Below are positions 47,685 to 57,821 of a DNA stretch of 64,000 bases, piece by piece. Both the position numbers and the translations under genes were made by a program. The stretch lies in contig NZ_SCOH01000006.1 in the NCBI RefSeq assembly GCF_005503445.1, forward strand, positions 62,001 to 126,000, given 5' to 3'. The notes beneath the pieces were generated by a model. It had not been told where the DNA came from. It ran no database searches and saw nothing but the letters and a program-made list of their open reading frames with translations. This DNA comes from Chitinivorax sp. B. Its GTDB lineage: Bacteria > Pseudomonadota > Gammaproteobacteria > Burkholderiales > SCOH01. The stretch's first letter is position 1. The number at the start of each line of letters is the position of its first letter.

Positions 47685-48151
47685 GGTTTGGCCTCCAAGG
47701 CTTGTTCCACCACTTTGTCGATATCCGCAACCGCACCCACCAGCACTTTCACCACCTTGCCATTACGAATGAAATACAGCGCCGGCATGCCGATTGGTTT
47801 GAAAGCACCAATGATTTCCTGCTGGGCATCATTCACTACGGGGAACGACAGCGCGCCGCGGGCTTTCATGTCCGCCTGAAAGGCCTGAGCCACTTTGGGG
47901 TCATCATCGACATCCACCCCGACAATGTCATAGCGACTGCGATCAAGCCGGTTGTATAAGCGGGACAACAATGGCATCTCCTTGCGGCAGCTTTCACACC
48001 ACGCAGCAAAAAAATCAACAACGATCGTCTTGCTGGGGGCCGCGTTCAGCCGGGCCATCCAGTGACTGTCTACGGTATCGCCCACCTGGTAGGCAGCCGC
48101 GATTGGCGACAGCCACATGGCGGACCACACGATCAGCTTGCGTAACGGCAT
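47681..48151 (-). CDS. TlpA-like periplasmic thioredoxin
   Basis: 156 residues. A short signal peptide (MPLRKLIVWSAMWLSPIAAAY) precedes a thioredoxin fold with the redox pair WCESC (VVDFFAAWCESCRKEMPLLS, residues 48-67) and the cis-Pro region GMPALYFI. It is a thiol-disulphide reductase or oxidase of the envelope. Given the cysteine-rich DUF4266 tail encoded next door, that protein is a reasonable client. It lies 84 bases downstream of the propeller-like lipoprotein gene. Confidence 0.92.
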   Translation of the reverse strand: MPLRKLIVWSAMWLSPIAAAYQVGDTVDSHWMARLNAAPSKTIVVDFFAAWCESCRKEMPLLSRLYNRLDRSRYDIVGVDVDDDPKVAQAFQADMKARGALSFPVVNDAQQEIIGAFKPIGMPALYFIRNGKVVKVLVGAVADIDKVVEQALEAKP

Positions 48152-48235
48152 GAGGTACTAGCTCCTGATTGATGCGAGTGAGATCGAATGCCGACGCCTC
48201 GCGACGGCATGAAAAAGCAGGAAAAGACAGCCCGG

Positions 48236-49930
48236 TCAACGGCGCCGGGGCGTCCAGATCAGTTGGTAAAGGCGATTACCATTGCTGACCAGATGCAAGA
48301 CGTCGCCTTGCAAGGTCAATTGCGTTGCGGGCGCTGCCAGCGTGACCTCCGCCCGTAACAGGCCAGACGGCAGGTGATAGACACGGACCCGGCCGTCATT
48401 CAAGGCCACGGCCAACCAGTCCTGATTGGCAGCCAGCGCAACAGCCGGCACAGGTAGGCTTAGCCGTCGTGCCAATTGTGGCTCGCCACCAAATTGGTGA
48501 TAAATCTGCAGTTCATTCCCCATATCCAGAACGACATGATCCGGGCTGGCTACCAAACGGGCTGGCGCTTTCTCCAGCTTGAATCCGGCGGGTTGTCGTC
48601 CGTCGAAGGCCATCCGTACCACTTCACCGCCCTCCAGTACGACCCAGACTTCGTCCTCACCGCGGGTAATATCCATGGCAACAGGTTTGGCCGGCAATGG
48701 CCAATTGGCACGCAGCGCCAATGTATCGCCATCCAGTTGCAACAAACGCCGCCCAGCGGTATCCAGCGCCAGCAATTGATGACGCTTTTCCTGATAACGC
48801 AATTGGCTGATGCCATCGTTGAAACACGCCAGGGTTTGGTTGAGCGCAACATGCTTGGGGCGTTGCACAATGCCCAGCCGGAACACGCCATACTTGGGCT
48901 GTTCACCCGCAACCAGACTGCGGCAAGGCACTTGCTGGGTGGCGGGTGTGGTCGCGGTCAGCGCAGCATAGACGGTATCAGGCACCTGGCCAGTCACCAA
49001 TTGGCTCATCCCATCGCTGCTGACCACTGGCGCAGGCGGCTCGGTTGGGGTGGGGCCACCGGTTCCCGGATTGGTAGGAATGCTTGGCGTTGGGCGTGGT
49101 GTCGGCGTGGGTCTGGGCGGACTGACGATCACACCGCTGGCCCCACCCATGGCATGGACCGTTGGCGAAATCATCGCCGCTTCCATGCGTGGCACCGGTA
49201 GCAAGTCCACCCCATGGGCGATCTGACCGGATGATTTCAGCAATAAGCGATTGGGCTTGCCGGTGCCAATGATCAATTGTTCATTTTGCCAGATCAGACT
49301 ACGTGGACTTTCATCAGGCCCGGCCTTGGCCCAGCCGCCCGCATCGTTCAACTCCGCAATCGTCGTGGCTTCTGTTGTGGCTGCCTTGCCAAGCCGCATG
49401 CTGGCGTCAGTCACAGCGTGCACCCGTTCTGCAGCTGAGCGACCGTGCACCTGTTGCAACGCATTCAGCAGTGCCTTTTCCAAGGTCTCGTCAGCTTTGC
49501 CCAGACGCTGTATGAGCTTGTGTTGGGCTGCAACCAGACTCTGATCCGGCTCCTGCGCCTGCATCACCCGCAATACGCTGTGGTAGGCACTTGGCGTCAA
49601 GCCTTCCGGTGCTGTCAATGCCAATAGCAAATCCCCGCTTTGGCGATCGAAAGTTTCAGTCAGCCTCGGGCCTGATCCATTTGGCGTTTCGGTAGGATCA
49701 CAATGGAAGTTGTGATTGGCGTCCCCACATTCGCGGCTGACAGCTTGTGCCACCGCCACGTCCCCTGCCTTGGTCGTTGCGCTGGCTGAATTGTCATTCT
49801 CCCCCCCACCACCTCCGCCACCGCATCCAGCCAGGGCTAGTAACACGGCAATCGTCACAGGGTGAATCGGCTTGGCAGTCAGGGATGACACAATGGCACT
49901 CCATTTCATCAAGGCACGCTTGGCAACCAT
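48236..49930 (-). CDS. Propeller-like lipoprotein, first gene of the Fur-box operon
   Basis: 564 residues (or 557 from the in-frame ATG at 49909). The signal ends in LLALAGC, followed by a run of Gly and a CGDANHNFHCDP loop that may bind Ca. Residues 100-190 are helical; a Pro/Thr-rich tether (about 262-300, PPRPTPTPRPTPSIP) leads to a C-terminal domain of repeated four-strand units (LLALDTAGRRLLQLDGDTLALRANW, VRVYHLPSGLLRAEVTL) resembling a WD40/YVTN beta-propeller. The family was not identified. The ApbE/DUF3570/DUF4266/TlpA context suggests a surface protein in a redox or metal-handling assembly. Neither start has a strong SD. Confidence 0.85.
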   Translation of the reverse strand: MVAKRALMKWSAIVSSLTAKPIHPVTIAVLLALAGCGGGGGGGENDNSASATTKAGDVAVAQAVSRECGDANHNFHCDPTETPNGSGPRLTETFDRQSGDLLLALTAPEGLTPSAYHSVLRVMQAQEPDQSLVAAQHKLIQRLGKADETLEKALLNALQQVHGRSAAERVHAVTDASMRLGKAATTEATTIAELNDAGGWAKAGPDESPRSLIWQNEQLIIGTGKPNRLLLKSSGQIAHGVDLLPVPRMEAAMISPTVHAMGGASGVIVSPPRPTPTPRPTPSIPTNPGTGGPTPTEPPAPVVSSDGMSQLVTGQVPDTVYAALTATTPATQQVPCRSLVAGEQPKYGVFRLGIVQRPKHVALNQTLACFNDGISQLRYQEKRHQLLALDTAGRRLLQLDGDTLALRANWPLPAKPVAMDITRGEDEVWVVLEGGEVVRMAFDGRQPAGFKLEKAPARLVASPDHVVLDMGNELQIYHQFGGEPQLARRLSLPVPAVALAANQDWLAVALNDGRVRVYHLPSGLLRAEVTLAAPATQLTLQGDVLHLVSNGNRLYQLIWTPRRR

Positions 49931-50000
49931 CTCACCAAATCATGCGCGAAAGCAGGCCTGGCGCAGGTATGCACCTAGGGCAACGATCAGGAAGGGGCGC

Positions 50001-50029
50001 ATTCTACTGTCAATTTTCGATAATGAGAA
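50001..50029 (-). promoter_or_regulatory. Promoter of the envelope redox operon
   Basis: On the minus strand, TTCTCA (50024-50029) and TAGAAT (50001-50006) are separated by 17 bases, giving -35 and -10 matches of 4/6 and 5/6. Transcription would start near 49994, about 65 bases before the first ATG. The Fur box covers the -35. Confidence 0.55.
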
Positions 50030-50037
50030 TAATTATC
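50019..50037 (-). promoter_or_regulatory. Fur box
   Basis: GATAATGAGAATAATTATC matches the classical 19-base Fur consensus at 17 positions and is flanked by AT-rich sequence. It lies about 90 bases before the first gene of the leftward operon and overlaps its -35 element, the usual position for iron-dependent repression. Confidence 0.85.
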
Positions 50038-50600
50038 GTTATATTTATGAACTCGGATTTATTGAAACACGCAAACATGCCTCACCGGCTCAATCGCCAT
50101 GTCGGACACCCCTGCTGCCTCGGGTAACCGGCAAAGACTTGAATCGGAAATGAAAAATAACATGGCAGCCGTTGCGCATACCGAACAGGATTGGGAGTGA
50201 GTTGGTCAGCGACCACCGTCGCGTCCAATATTGGCCGCACCGCACCTTGAATACAGTGGATAAATCACATATCAAGAAGAAGGTAAACCAGATTGGTCAT
50301 TCGATAATTATGTATCGATATCCATTGAAAATATGGCAACCAATCTGACACGTAATCTCAGACCGTCATCATCCAACACACATGGCAGTGCTTCCCTGAC
50401 TGCGCAGGCTTATCGCATGGGCTCGGCATGCCGACAAATCCACCCGTCAACACATTGATTGTCAATGAATCGGTTATGCGAATCGAGCCAACCTACCTAG
50501 GTGATTCGATCGCCAAACATCTGAGCAAGCAATCATGAACCATAAAATTACATTATATGAATATACGGAACAGCATGAAATATATTACCTTGCCAATCAA
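50038..50600. other. Intergenic region without a recognised gene
   Basis: Between the Fur box and the chemosensory operon promoter. No open frame here has a credible start, ribosome site or product. The right-hand third is AT-rich. Confidence 0.5.
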
Positions 50601-50630
50601 TTGACTACTCTAATAAAAACAAGGAGTAAT
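50601..50630 (+). promoter_or_regulatory. Possible promoter of the chemosensory operon
   Basis: TTGACT (50601-50606) and AGTAAT (50625-50630) are spaced by 18 bases in an AT-rich stretch, about 60 bases upstream of the preferred CheW start. The -10 match is weak. Confidence 0.3.
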
Positions 50631-50698
50631 ATTCTTAATATTCAATGCAGCAGAAAATCAGCAACACGCGTCCCAAGGGAGATGCTGGAGCAATGACC

Positions 50699-51166
50699 AT
50701 GAATCAATCACCTGGCGCGTCTTTTTTGATCTGCACCAGTGGCCCGCACTGTTGTGCCCTCCCCCTGCAACATGTGGTCGAAACCATGCGACCGCTACCC
50801 GCAGAAGCCCTGGCAGGCATGCCTACCTTCCTGCTTGGGATTTCGTTGATTCGCGGCATGCCGGTCCCCGTCATCGATCTTGCCTGCCTATTGGGCAAGG
50901 ACAGCAACAGCAGTCAGATTGCACGTTACATCACGCTCCGATCCGGGGTGCATATTGTGGCCACTGCGGTTGATACCGTGGTGGGAGTGCGTCATCTGCC
51001 GGTACAGAACCTCACGATGCTGCCCCCGCTCCTGAAAGAAACCAATCGACAGATCATCGCCGGCATCACGGTACTGGATGAAGATCTGTTGCTGATCCTG
51101 CAAAGCGCATATTGGTTACCCGAGCATGTCTGGGACGCACTCGATACACCTATAGGCACAACATGA
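50699..51166 (+). CDS. CheW-like coupling protein (WspB position)
   Basis: 155 residues with the CheW fold: FLICTSGPHCCALPLQHVVETMRPLP, the conserved GISLIRGMPVPVIDLACLLG turn (residues 50-70), and the closing LDEDLLLILQ. CheW proteins tie receptors to the CheA kinase. The ATG at 50699 is chosen because GGAG lies eight bases upstream; the frame stays open back to an ATG at 50645, which lacks a ribosome site at the right distance. It overlaps the CheR gene by four bases. First gene of an eight-gene signalling operon. Confidence 0.9.
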   Translation: MNQSPGASFLICTSGPHCCALPLQHVVETMRPLPAEALAGMPTFLLGISLIRGMPVPVIDLACLLGKDSNSSQIARYITLRSGVHIVATAVDTVVGVRHLPVQNLTMLPPLLKETNRQIIAGITVLDEDLLLILQSAYWLPEHVWDALDTPIGTT

Positions 51167-52662
51167 ATCAGCCACCCAATCCTGAACAAGTAGCCAGATT
51201 CCGTTCCTTGCTGGTGGATCGTATGGGGCTATGTTTCGATGAATCCAGAATTGCCGGCCTGACCCGAACGCTGACCGAACGGGCGGCCTATTGCAAGCTC
51301 CCGGTTGAGCATTATCTGAGCCACCTGGCAAGCGGCCCTATTCCGCAGGATGAGTTGGGTGCCCTTGCACAATCATTGACCGTTACTGAAACCTATTTTC
51401 TACGTCATGCAGATCAGTTTTCTGCCTTTGTCAACATCGCGTTGCCAGATAGGCTGACCATGCTGAGAGACCGGTCACGGGTGAACGTGCTGTCATTTGG
51501 ATGCGCATCTGGCGACGAGCCCTATTCGCTGGCCATCGCAATACGTGAACATTTGCCCCATGCCGCCAGCCAGATCAACATCACGGCAGCAGATATCAAC
51601 CCGGCCATGCTCGACAAGGCACGCAAAGCCCAATATTCACCCTGGTCACTTCGTGATGTCTCCCCTAGCTTGCTAAGCCGCTGGTTCAAGCTGCAGGGAA
51701 ACGCCTACATGCTGGACCCCAGCATTGTGGCTGCGGTTGAATTCGAGCACCGCAACCTTACGGTTGATGACCCGATATTCTGGCATGCTGGGCGTTTCGA
51801 TATCGTGTTCTGTCGCAATGTGCTGATGTACTTCACGCCGGAACAAGCCCAAGCAGCCGTCAACCGTATTACGCAATCCATGGTTCCGGGCGGTTATCTG
51901 TTTCTGGGGCATGCCGAAACACTGCGTGGGCTCTCCAACCAATTCCATGTATGCCACACCAATGACGCATTCTATTACCGACTGACCACCCCCCCTGATG
52001 CGGTTGCTGAACCGCCTCACCGTTTTCCGGCCACACCCTCCTGGCCAACACTCCCGCTATTCGATGACAGTTGGGTGGCCGTCATCCAGCAGGCATCCGA
52101 GCGTATCCACACCCTGTCTACAACTGGCCCGACGCCCAGCAGTCCAGTGACACGCATCTCACCCAATCTGGCACCGGTCTTCGAACATCTGCATCGGGAG
52201 CGTTTCGGGCAGGCGCTGTTTCATCTGGACGCAGTCGCGCCGGACCACCACAACGACCCGGATATCCAGCTGTTACGGGCCGTGCTGCTGGTACATAGCG
52301 GTGAGCTCGATCAAGCACAGGCGGTCTGTGCGCAACTGTTGTATGACAACGAACATAATGCCGGCGCCCATTATGTACTGGCCTTGTGCAGTGAAGGCCG
52401 CGGCGATCTGCCTGGTGCACTTGAACAGGATCAGCTTGCAGCCTATCTGGACCCGGACTTCGCCATGCCCCACCTGCACATGGGGTTGATTGCACGGCGC
52501 AGCGGTGAATATGACTTGTCCAGCCGTGAAATGACACGCGCCCTGACGTTACTGCAGCAGGAAGATGGCGCTCGCTTGCTGCTGTTTGGCGGTGGTTTCC
52601 AACGCAACATGCTGATGGATTTGTGTCGAAAAGAATTGACCAAGCTTGGAGACTGTCGATGA
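51163..52662 (+). CDS. CheR methyltransferase with C-terminal TPR region (WspC-like)
   Basis: 499 residues. N-terminal CheR domain with the SAM-binding motif LSFGCASGDEPYSLAI (about 107-122) and FCRNVLMYFTPEQ; it methylates receptor glutamates. After a Pro-rich linker (about 285-340), residues 345-480 carry helical TPR-like repeats (HLHRERFGQALFHLDAVAPDHHNDPDIQLLRAVLLVHSG, SEGRGDLPGALEQDQLAAYLDPDFAMPHLHMGLIARRSG). The CheR-TPR layout is that of WspC. The start at 51163 overlaps the CheW stop by four bases, and the end overlaps the second CheW in the same way. Confidence 0.93.
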   Translation: MNQPPNPEQVARFRSLLVDRMGLCFDESRIAGLTRTLTERAAYCKLPVEHYLSHLASGPIPQDELGALAQSLTVTETYFLRHADQFSAFVNIALPDRLTMLRDRSRVNVLSFGCASGDEPYSLAIAIREHLPHAASQINITAADINPAMLDKARKAQYSPWSLRDVSPSLLSRWFKLQGNAYMLDPSIVAAVEFEHRNLTVDDPIFWHAGRFDIVFCRNVLMYFTPEQAQAAVNRITQSMVPGGYLFLGHAETLRGLSNQFHVCHTNDAFYYRLTTPPDAVAEPPHRFPATPSWPTLPLFDDSWVAVIQQASERIHTLSTTGPTPSSPVTRISPNLAPVFEHLHRERFGQALFHLDAVAPDHHNDPDIQLLRAVLLVHSGELDQAQAVCAQLLYDNEHNAGAHYVLALCSEGRGDLPGALEQDQLAAYLDPDFAMPHLHMGLIARRSGEYDLSSREMTRALTLLQQEDGARLLLFGGGFQRNMLMDLCRKELTKLGDCR

Positions 52663-53207
52663 CCACGACGTTACAAGGGCTATTTGATACACTGACCACG
52701 CTGCGAGACGATTTCAACCATGCGTTCTCGCAGCCTCCTGCCCACAATCAGCAAAATGCCAGGAACTTGCTGGCCATCAATGTGGCTGGCGATACCTATG
52801 CGCTTCATGTCAACGATATTGGCGGTGTGCATGTGGATCGGCAGATCGTCCCCTTGCCATCCCCATTACCTGCGCTGCTGGGACTGGCTGGGTTTCGTGG
52901 CCAGATTGTCCCGGTATATGACCTGGCCATCTTATTGGGCTATACGCCCCAGCCTGCGGCACGATGGCTGGTTCAAGTTCGCTCCACCGAGGCAGTTGCC
53001 TTGGCATTCCATCGCTTCGATGGTCACTTTTCAGTCACCAACGATGACATTGTCCCTTTGCCAGACGACATCGCCGTCGCGCGACGGCATGTTGCTGGCG
53101 GCATTCGTGACACCACAGGCATTCGTGCCGTCATCACACTGGCCAGCGTACTGCAAGATATTCGACAACGCGCCACCCAATTTCACCAACTGGAGACAGC
53201 AACATGA
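52659..53207 (+). CDS. Second CheW-like coupling protein (WspD position)
   Basis: 182 residues. An N-terminal extension of about 40 residues ([19 protein letters not shown]) precedes a CheW domain with [31 protein letters not shown] and [22 protein letters not shown]. Having two different CheW proteins flanking CheR is typical of Wsp-type operons. The ATG at 52659 overlaps the CheR stop by four bases; the longer frame from 52623 is not needed. Confidence 0.9.
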   Translation: MTTTLQGLFDTLTTLRDDFNHAFSQPPAHNQQNARNLLAINVAGDTYALHVNDIGGVHVDRQIVPLPSPLPALLGLAGFRGQIVPVYDLAILLGYTPQPAARWLVQVRSTEAVALAFHRFDGHFSVTNDDIVPLPDDIAVARRHVAGGIRDTTGIRAVITLASVLQDIRQRATQFHQLETAT

Positions 53208-54676
53208 TCAAGCGGGCTCAGACTTTCGGTCAAAAACTGGCCGCCGGTTATGCCGTCATGGTGGTACTGACGATCATCATCAGTGTGACAGCCATCTATT
53301 CGTTACATTCAATCGTAGCGAGCAAGGACCATGTCATTGCCACCAATATTCAACTCTCCAGCCTGGCTCAGCAATTACAGATTGCATCATGGCAGCGCGC
53401 GGCATGGATACGTGGTTATCTGCTGGAAGACGACAAACGCTATCTTGGTCAACTCAAGGATGCGAAGCGCGTGTTTGACGAGGCTGTCTCAGACATGCGC
53501 AAACTGGCTATCAGCAGCGAAGAGCAGCGTCTGATCGACATGGTGGAACAATCATCCAATCAATATGAATCAGCCGTTGATTTCGTGATCGACGAAGCGC
53601 ACAAGCAAAGCAAATCTGACGCCATATTGGCTGAATTCAACGATAAGGTGCAACCGCCACGCAAACAGCTGGAATCCCAACTTGACATGCTGATCAAGCT
53701 CGAATCACAACTGCTTGCACAAAGCAAACAACAAGCGAATGATACCGTCAGCAATATTGTATCAATTGTCACGACCCTGGCCATTTCCACCACTGTTCTG
53801 GCCCTGGTGATCGCCACGATCCTGGCCCGCACGCTGGGAAGGCAGATCGGCGCTGCAGTCGGCCATGTGCAAAGCGCTTCGGCAGAATTGCAGGCCGCAG
53901 CCAGCCAACAGGCCGTCGGGGCCAAAGAACAGGCTGGCGCCATGACAGAGATCTCGACCACCATCAGCGAACTGGTCGCAACCTCTCGGCAAATCGCCGA
54001 CAGTGCCCAACGTGTCGCGCAAATAGCAGAGCAAACCGCACAGTCTGCGCGAACGGGTGATGAAACCGTTGAAAAAGGCCAGGAATCCATCATTGCCATC
54101 CGTCGACAGATGGACTTGGTGGTCAACCATATGTTGGATTTGGGCCGCAAATCGCAAGAAGTGGGTGCCGTGCTCGACATTGTGTCCGAGTTGGCTGAAC
54201 AGACCAACATTCTTGCTATCAACGCCACCATTGAAGCAACCGGCGCCGGAGAAGCTGGCCGACGTTTTGCCGTGGTGGCCGATGAAATCCGTAAGCTGGC
54301 CGACCGCGTAGCCTCCGCCACCAAGACTATCCGTACACAGATCGATGAAGTACGCGGCGCAGTCAACACCACCGTCATGGCGACCGAAAGCGGTGCCAAA
54401 GCGGTCGATGTCGGTGCGCGGCAATTTACCGACGTCGCCAATGCCTTCAAGCAGATTGCCAACATGGTCACCACCACCACCGATGCCGCACGAGAGATTG
54501 AGCTATCCACCAAGCAACAGGCAAGTGGTGCTGAACAAGTCAGAGTAGCCGTCACCGATGTGGCCCAAGCCACGCGAGAAAGCGAAGCCAGTTCCAGTCA
54601 GACATTGCAAACCGCATCGCAGTTGGCTGGGCTCTCGCTTGAGTTGCATCAATTGATACAGCCACAGGCAGCCTGA
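53204..54676 (+). CDS. Methyl-accepting chemotaxis-type receptor
   Basis: 490 residues. First membrane span about 15-37; a four-helix-bundle-type sensor of about 150 residues; second span about 185-207; then a signalling coiled coil with the hairpin tip [41 protein letters not shown] (near 327-365). No clear HAMP domain follows the second span, which runs almost directly into the coiled coil. The tip reads ATGAGEAG rather than AARAGEQG. In Pseudomonas wsp the receptor gene comes first; here it sits between the second CheW and CheA. The ligand is unknown. Confidence 0.93.
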   Translation: MIKRAQTFGQKLAAGYAVMVVLTIIISVTAIYSLHSIVASKDHVIATNIQLSSLAQQLQIASWQRAAWIRGYLLEDDKRYLGQLKDAKRVFDEAVSDMRKLAISSEEQRLIDMVEQSSNQYESAVDFVIDEAHKQSKSDAILAEFNDKVQPPRKQLESQLDMLIKLESQLLAQSKQQANDTVSNIVSIVTTLAISTTVLALVIATILARTLGRQIGAAVGHVQSASAELQAAASQQAVGAKEQAGAMTEISTTISELVATSRQIADSAQRVAQIAEQTAQSARTGDETVEKGQESIIAIRRQMDLVVNHMLDLGRKSQEVGAVLDIVSELAEQTNILAINATIEATGAGEAGRRFAVVADEIRKLADRVASATKTIRTQIDEVRGAVNTTVMATESGAKAVDVGARQFTDVANAFKQIANMVTTTTDAAREIELSTKQQASGAEQVRVAVTDVAQATRESEASSSQTLQTASQLAGLSLELHQLIQPQAA

Positions 54677-54678
54677 TC

Positions 54679-56760
54679 ATGGCAAAGGACCCATTCCGCT
54701 TTTTCCGTATCGAAGCCCGAGAACTGGTTGATCAGCTCACCAGCAACGTGATTGCACTGGAAGGGGCTGCGGGTGACGGCGAACTGTTACCCAAGCTGTT
54801 GCGTCTGGCCCATACGTTGAAGGGGGCAGCACGGGTTGTCAAACAACCGGCCATTGCCGATCAGGCTCACGCCATTGAAGACGAACTGACCCCATTTCGG
54901 GGCAGCGTGCAAACCATTCCGCGGGAACAAGTCGACCGGATTCTTGCAAAACTCGACGACATCAACAATGCGCTATGCAAACTACCTGCAGCGGAGCCCT
55001 CGACGAGTAGTACAACGGGTACGACAGCAACAGCCCCGACGAGCACGTCCCCCCCCTTGTCATCTCGCCCCACACGCATCGATTTGTCCGAGGTCAGCGA
55101 ACTGCTGGATGGACTGAGTGAAATCACCCGCGAATTGACTGGCATTCGCAATCAAAACCGCGCCATTGCGCGCAGTCGCGAAATGGCAACCCGCCTTGGC
55201 CTTCAATTGACCATGTCGGCCACTCACCCTTCCGACCTGGCCCAACGACGTGGCAGTCAAACCCATGAACACGGGCTACTGGACGAAATGAACCAAATGC
55301 TGGCAGAAGTCGAGCGCAACCTGCACGCCAGTACTGAACGGATCGAACGAGAGTTGCATCAGGCCTGCACGATTACCGATCAGCTACGATTAGTACCGGC
55401 AGCCGGAGTATTCAGTATGCTCGAACGAGCCGTGCGAGACGCATCGCAATCCACCGGCCATGCCGCCGTGTTTGAAGTAAGTGGTGGTGACGTGCTGCTG
55501 GATGGGCAGGTGCTTGATATCGTATCGAATGCACTGGTGCAACTGGTGCGCAATGCGGTTGCCCATGGCATCGAAAGCGAAAGCGAACGAATGGTGCGTG
55601 GCAAATCACCAACGGGCCGTGTCAACCTCGACGTAGCCCGACATGGCTACCGTGTTTCGTTCCGATGCAGCGATGATGGCAACGGTATCAATTTCGATGC
55701 GGTACGTCAGTCGGCCGAACGGCAAGGCTACCCGCTACCCGATCCAGATCAGCTTGATACGCAGTCGCTGCTGACCATCCTGCTCAAAGGCGGTATATCG
55801 ACCGCAGATGCATTGACCCAAGTAGCTGGCCGCGGCATTGGGCTGGATATCGTGCGCGAAGTGGCTCAACAACTGAATGGCGAATTACATGCCAACACGA
55901 CTGCGCGCGTTGGTACGACTGTCGAACTGACAGTACCGGTATCGCTGGCCTCGATTGACGTGTTGCAGATCGAATGGGATGGTCAGTTGGCTTCCATCCC
56001 GCTGGAAGCTGTTCGGTGCACCAAACGATTGGCTCAGCAAGATATTGTACGCTCTGCCGACGGCGAATCGATTTTGCATGAAGGACAAATGATTCCCTTG
56101 CTGTCACCTCGCTTCACTGAACGGCCGCGGCGTAAGGTCAAAAGCACAGCCGAGGCCATATCAGCTGTTGTGCTGTCGGCTGGCGGCACGGTAACCGCCG
56201 TTGGGGTTGACCACTTGCTGGGCATCGACACGGTCGTGCTGCGACCATTACCCGCACTTGCAATAGCCGATCCCGTTATTTTGGGAAGCTACCTGAGTAG
56301 TAACGGCAACCCTTGCCTGGTGCTGGATCCTAAAGCATTGGCCACTGGCCGACATACGCTTGCCAGCCTGAGTAATGCTGAACCAGCCTCGCCCGAGCCC
56401 ATTCTGATCATCGACGACTCTCTGACCACTCGCATGCTGGAGCAAAGCATCCTGGAGTCGGCGGGCATGACTGTCGATGTGGCCGCTTCAGCCGAGGAAG
56501 GCCTGGATATGGCACGGCGAAAACGTTACGCCCTCTGTCTGGTGGATGTTGAAATGCCTGGCATGGATGGTTTCAGCTTCATTGAGCGAACTCGGGCCGA
56601 CCCACATTTGTGTGACATCCCCTGCATCCTAGTGACCTCATGCGATACCGATGAACACCGGCAACGTGGTAAGACAGTGGGGGCAATCGCCTATATCGTC
56701 AAAAGCCATTTTGATCAGGTGGCATTTCTCGATCAGGTTCATTCACTGGTGCAATCATGA
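54679..56760 (+). CDS. CheA-type hybrid kinase with C-terminal receiver (WspE-like)
   Basis: 693 residues. Hpt domain with phospho-His near 37 in RLAHTLKGAARVV; a linker rich in Thr/Ser (about 107-130); a dimerisation/kinase core with LRLVPAAGVFSML, the N box LVQLVRNAVAHGIES, G1 CSDDGNGI and G2 VAGRGIGLDIVREV; a CheW-like domain (about 420-550); and a receiver (572-690) with ILIIDDSLTTRM and the phospho-Asp in LCLVDVEMPGMDG. The N-box Asn is kept, while the usual NAVDHG reads NAVAHG. The layout matches WspE. It begins two bases after the receptor stop and overlaps CheB by four bases. Confidence 0.94.
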   Translation: MAKDPFRFFRIEARELVDQLTSNVIALEGAAGDGELLPKLLRLAHTLKGAARVVKQPAIADQAHAIEDELTPFRGSVQTIPREQVDRILAKLDDINNALCKLPAAEPSTSSTTGTTATAPTSTSPPLSSRPTRIDLSEVSELLDGLSEITRELTGIRNQNRAIARSREMATRLGLQLTMSATHPSDLAQRRGSQTHEHGLLDEMNQMLAEVERNLHASTERIERELHQACTITDQLRLVPAAGVFSMLERAVRDASQSTGHAAVFEVSGGDVLLDGQVLDIVSNALVQLVRNAVAHGIESESERMVRGKSPTGRVNLDVARHGYRVSFRCSDDGNGINFDAVRQSAERQGYPLPDPDQLDTQSLLTILLKGGISTADALTQVAGRGIGLDIVREVAQQLNGELHANTTARVGTTVELTVPVSLASIDVLQIEWDGQLASIPLEAVRCTKRLAQQDIVRSADGESILHEGQMIPLLSPRFTERPRRKVKSTAEAISAVVLSAGGTVTAVGVDHLLGIDTVVLRPLPALAIADPVILGSYLSSNGNPCLVLDPKALATGRHTLASLSNAEPASPEPILIIDDSLTTRMLEQSILESAGMTVDVAASAEEGLDMARRKRYALCLVDVEMPGMDGFSFIERTRADPHLCDIPCILVTSCDTDEHRQRGKTVGAIAYIVKSHFDQVAFLDQVHSLVQS

Positions 56761-57821
56761 AACGGATCCGCGTACTGGTGGTGGAAGACTCGCTGACCAT
56801 CCGTCGCCACCTGTGTGACTTACTGCAAACCGACCCGACACTGGAAGTCGTCGGTGAAGCCACCGATGGCAAGCAGGCCATTGCCCAATGCATGGCATTG
56901 CGGCCGGATGTCATCTCGCTAGACATGATGCTGCCTGAAATGAATGGCCTGGCTGTGACCGAATATGTAATGGCACATTATCCGACACCGATTCTGGTGG
57001 TGTCGTCATCGTTCAATCGCGGCGAGCTGTTCAAGACCTATGAAGCCCTGGCAGCCGGCGCATTGGATGTGATTGAAAAACCTCGAGCCGATACCATTGA
57101 TCAAGCATGGGCCAGTCATTATCTAAACATGATCAGGTTGACCTCCCGTATCAAAGTCATCACACATTTGCGGGGAAAACGGGCCTCACAATCAGCACCT
57201 CTCCCCCCTTCCCTGCCGGTGAGTACCGCACCCAGCCACACAGCGTGTAAGTTGATCGCCATTGGCGCTTCGACGGGTGGACCACGGGCATTGGTCGAAG
57301 TCCTGCAGCGAATACCCAGCAGTTGTGGGGCGCCCATTCTGATCGTGATCCATATTGGTGAACCATTTGGCAATACTTTTGCGGAATGGCTGAATGAACA
57401 GACCCCTCATTCGGTCCGGTTTGCCCATGACGGTGAAACCCTACCGGCCAAAGGGGTGTTGTTGGCCCCGCCAGGCCGCCATCTCGTGGTGCAGAAAAAG
57501 CAGCTGCAACTGTCTGACGAACCGGATCGGCATTCCTGCAAGCCGTCAGTAGATGTGCTATTCGAATCGGTTGCCCGGGAATGTGGCCGGGTGTCGGCGG
57601 CTTGCCTATTGACGGGAATGGGACAAGATGGGGCGCGTGGGTTGCTGGCCATTCGCCAAGCCGGAGGGCTGACGATCGCACAGGATGAGGTCAGCTCGGT
57701 GGTCTATGGCATGCCACGCGAGGCAGCGTTGATGGGTGCGGCGGATCATATCCTTCCCTTACATGAGATCGGACCCATGCTGGCCGCGTATACACAGTCG
57801 GAATCAATAGGTACGACATGA
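56757..57821 (+). CDS. CheB methylesterase/response regulator (WspF-like)
   Basis: 354 residues. N-terminal receiver with VLVVEDSLTIRRHL and phospho-Asp in VISLDMMLPEMNG; linker 140-160; C-terminal methylesterase with catalytic Ser in AIGASTGGPRAL, His in LIVIHIGEPFG, and Asp in LLTGMGQDGARGL. It demethylates receptors and resets the signalling state. All catalytic residues are visible. It overlaps its neighbours by four bases on both sides. Confidence 0.95.
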   Translation: MKRIRVLVVEDSLTIRRHLCDLLQTDPTLEVVGEATDGKQAIAQCMALRPDVISLDMMLPEMNGLAVTEYVMAHYPTPILVVSSSFNRGELFKTYEALAAGALDVIEKPRADTIDQAWASHYLNMIRLTSRIKVITHLRGKRASQSAPLPPSLPVSTAPSHTACKLIAIGASTGGPRALVEVLQRIPSSCGAPILIVIHIGEPFGNTFAEWLNEQTPHSVRFAHDGETLPAKGVLLAPPGRHLVVQKKQLQLSDEPDRHSCKPSVDVLFESVARECGRVSAACLLTGMGQDGARGLLAIRQAGGLTIAQDEVSSVVYGMPREAALMGAADHILPLHEIGPMLAAYTQSESIGTT

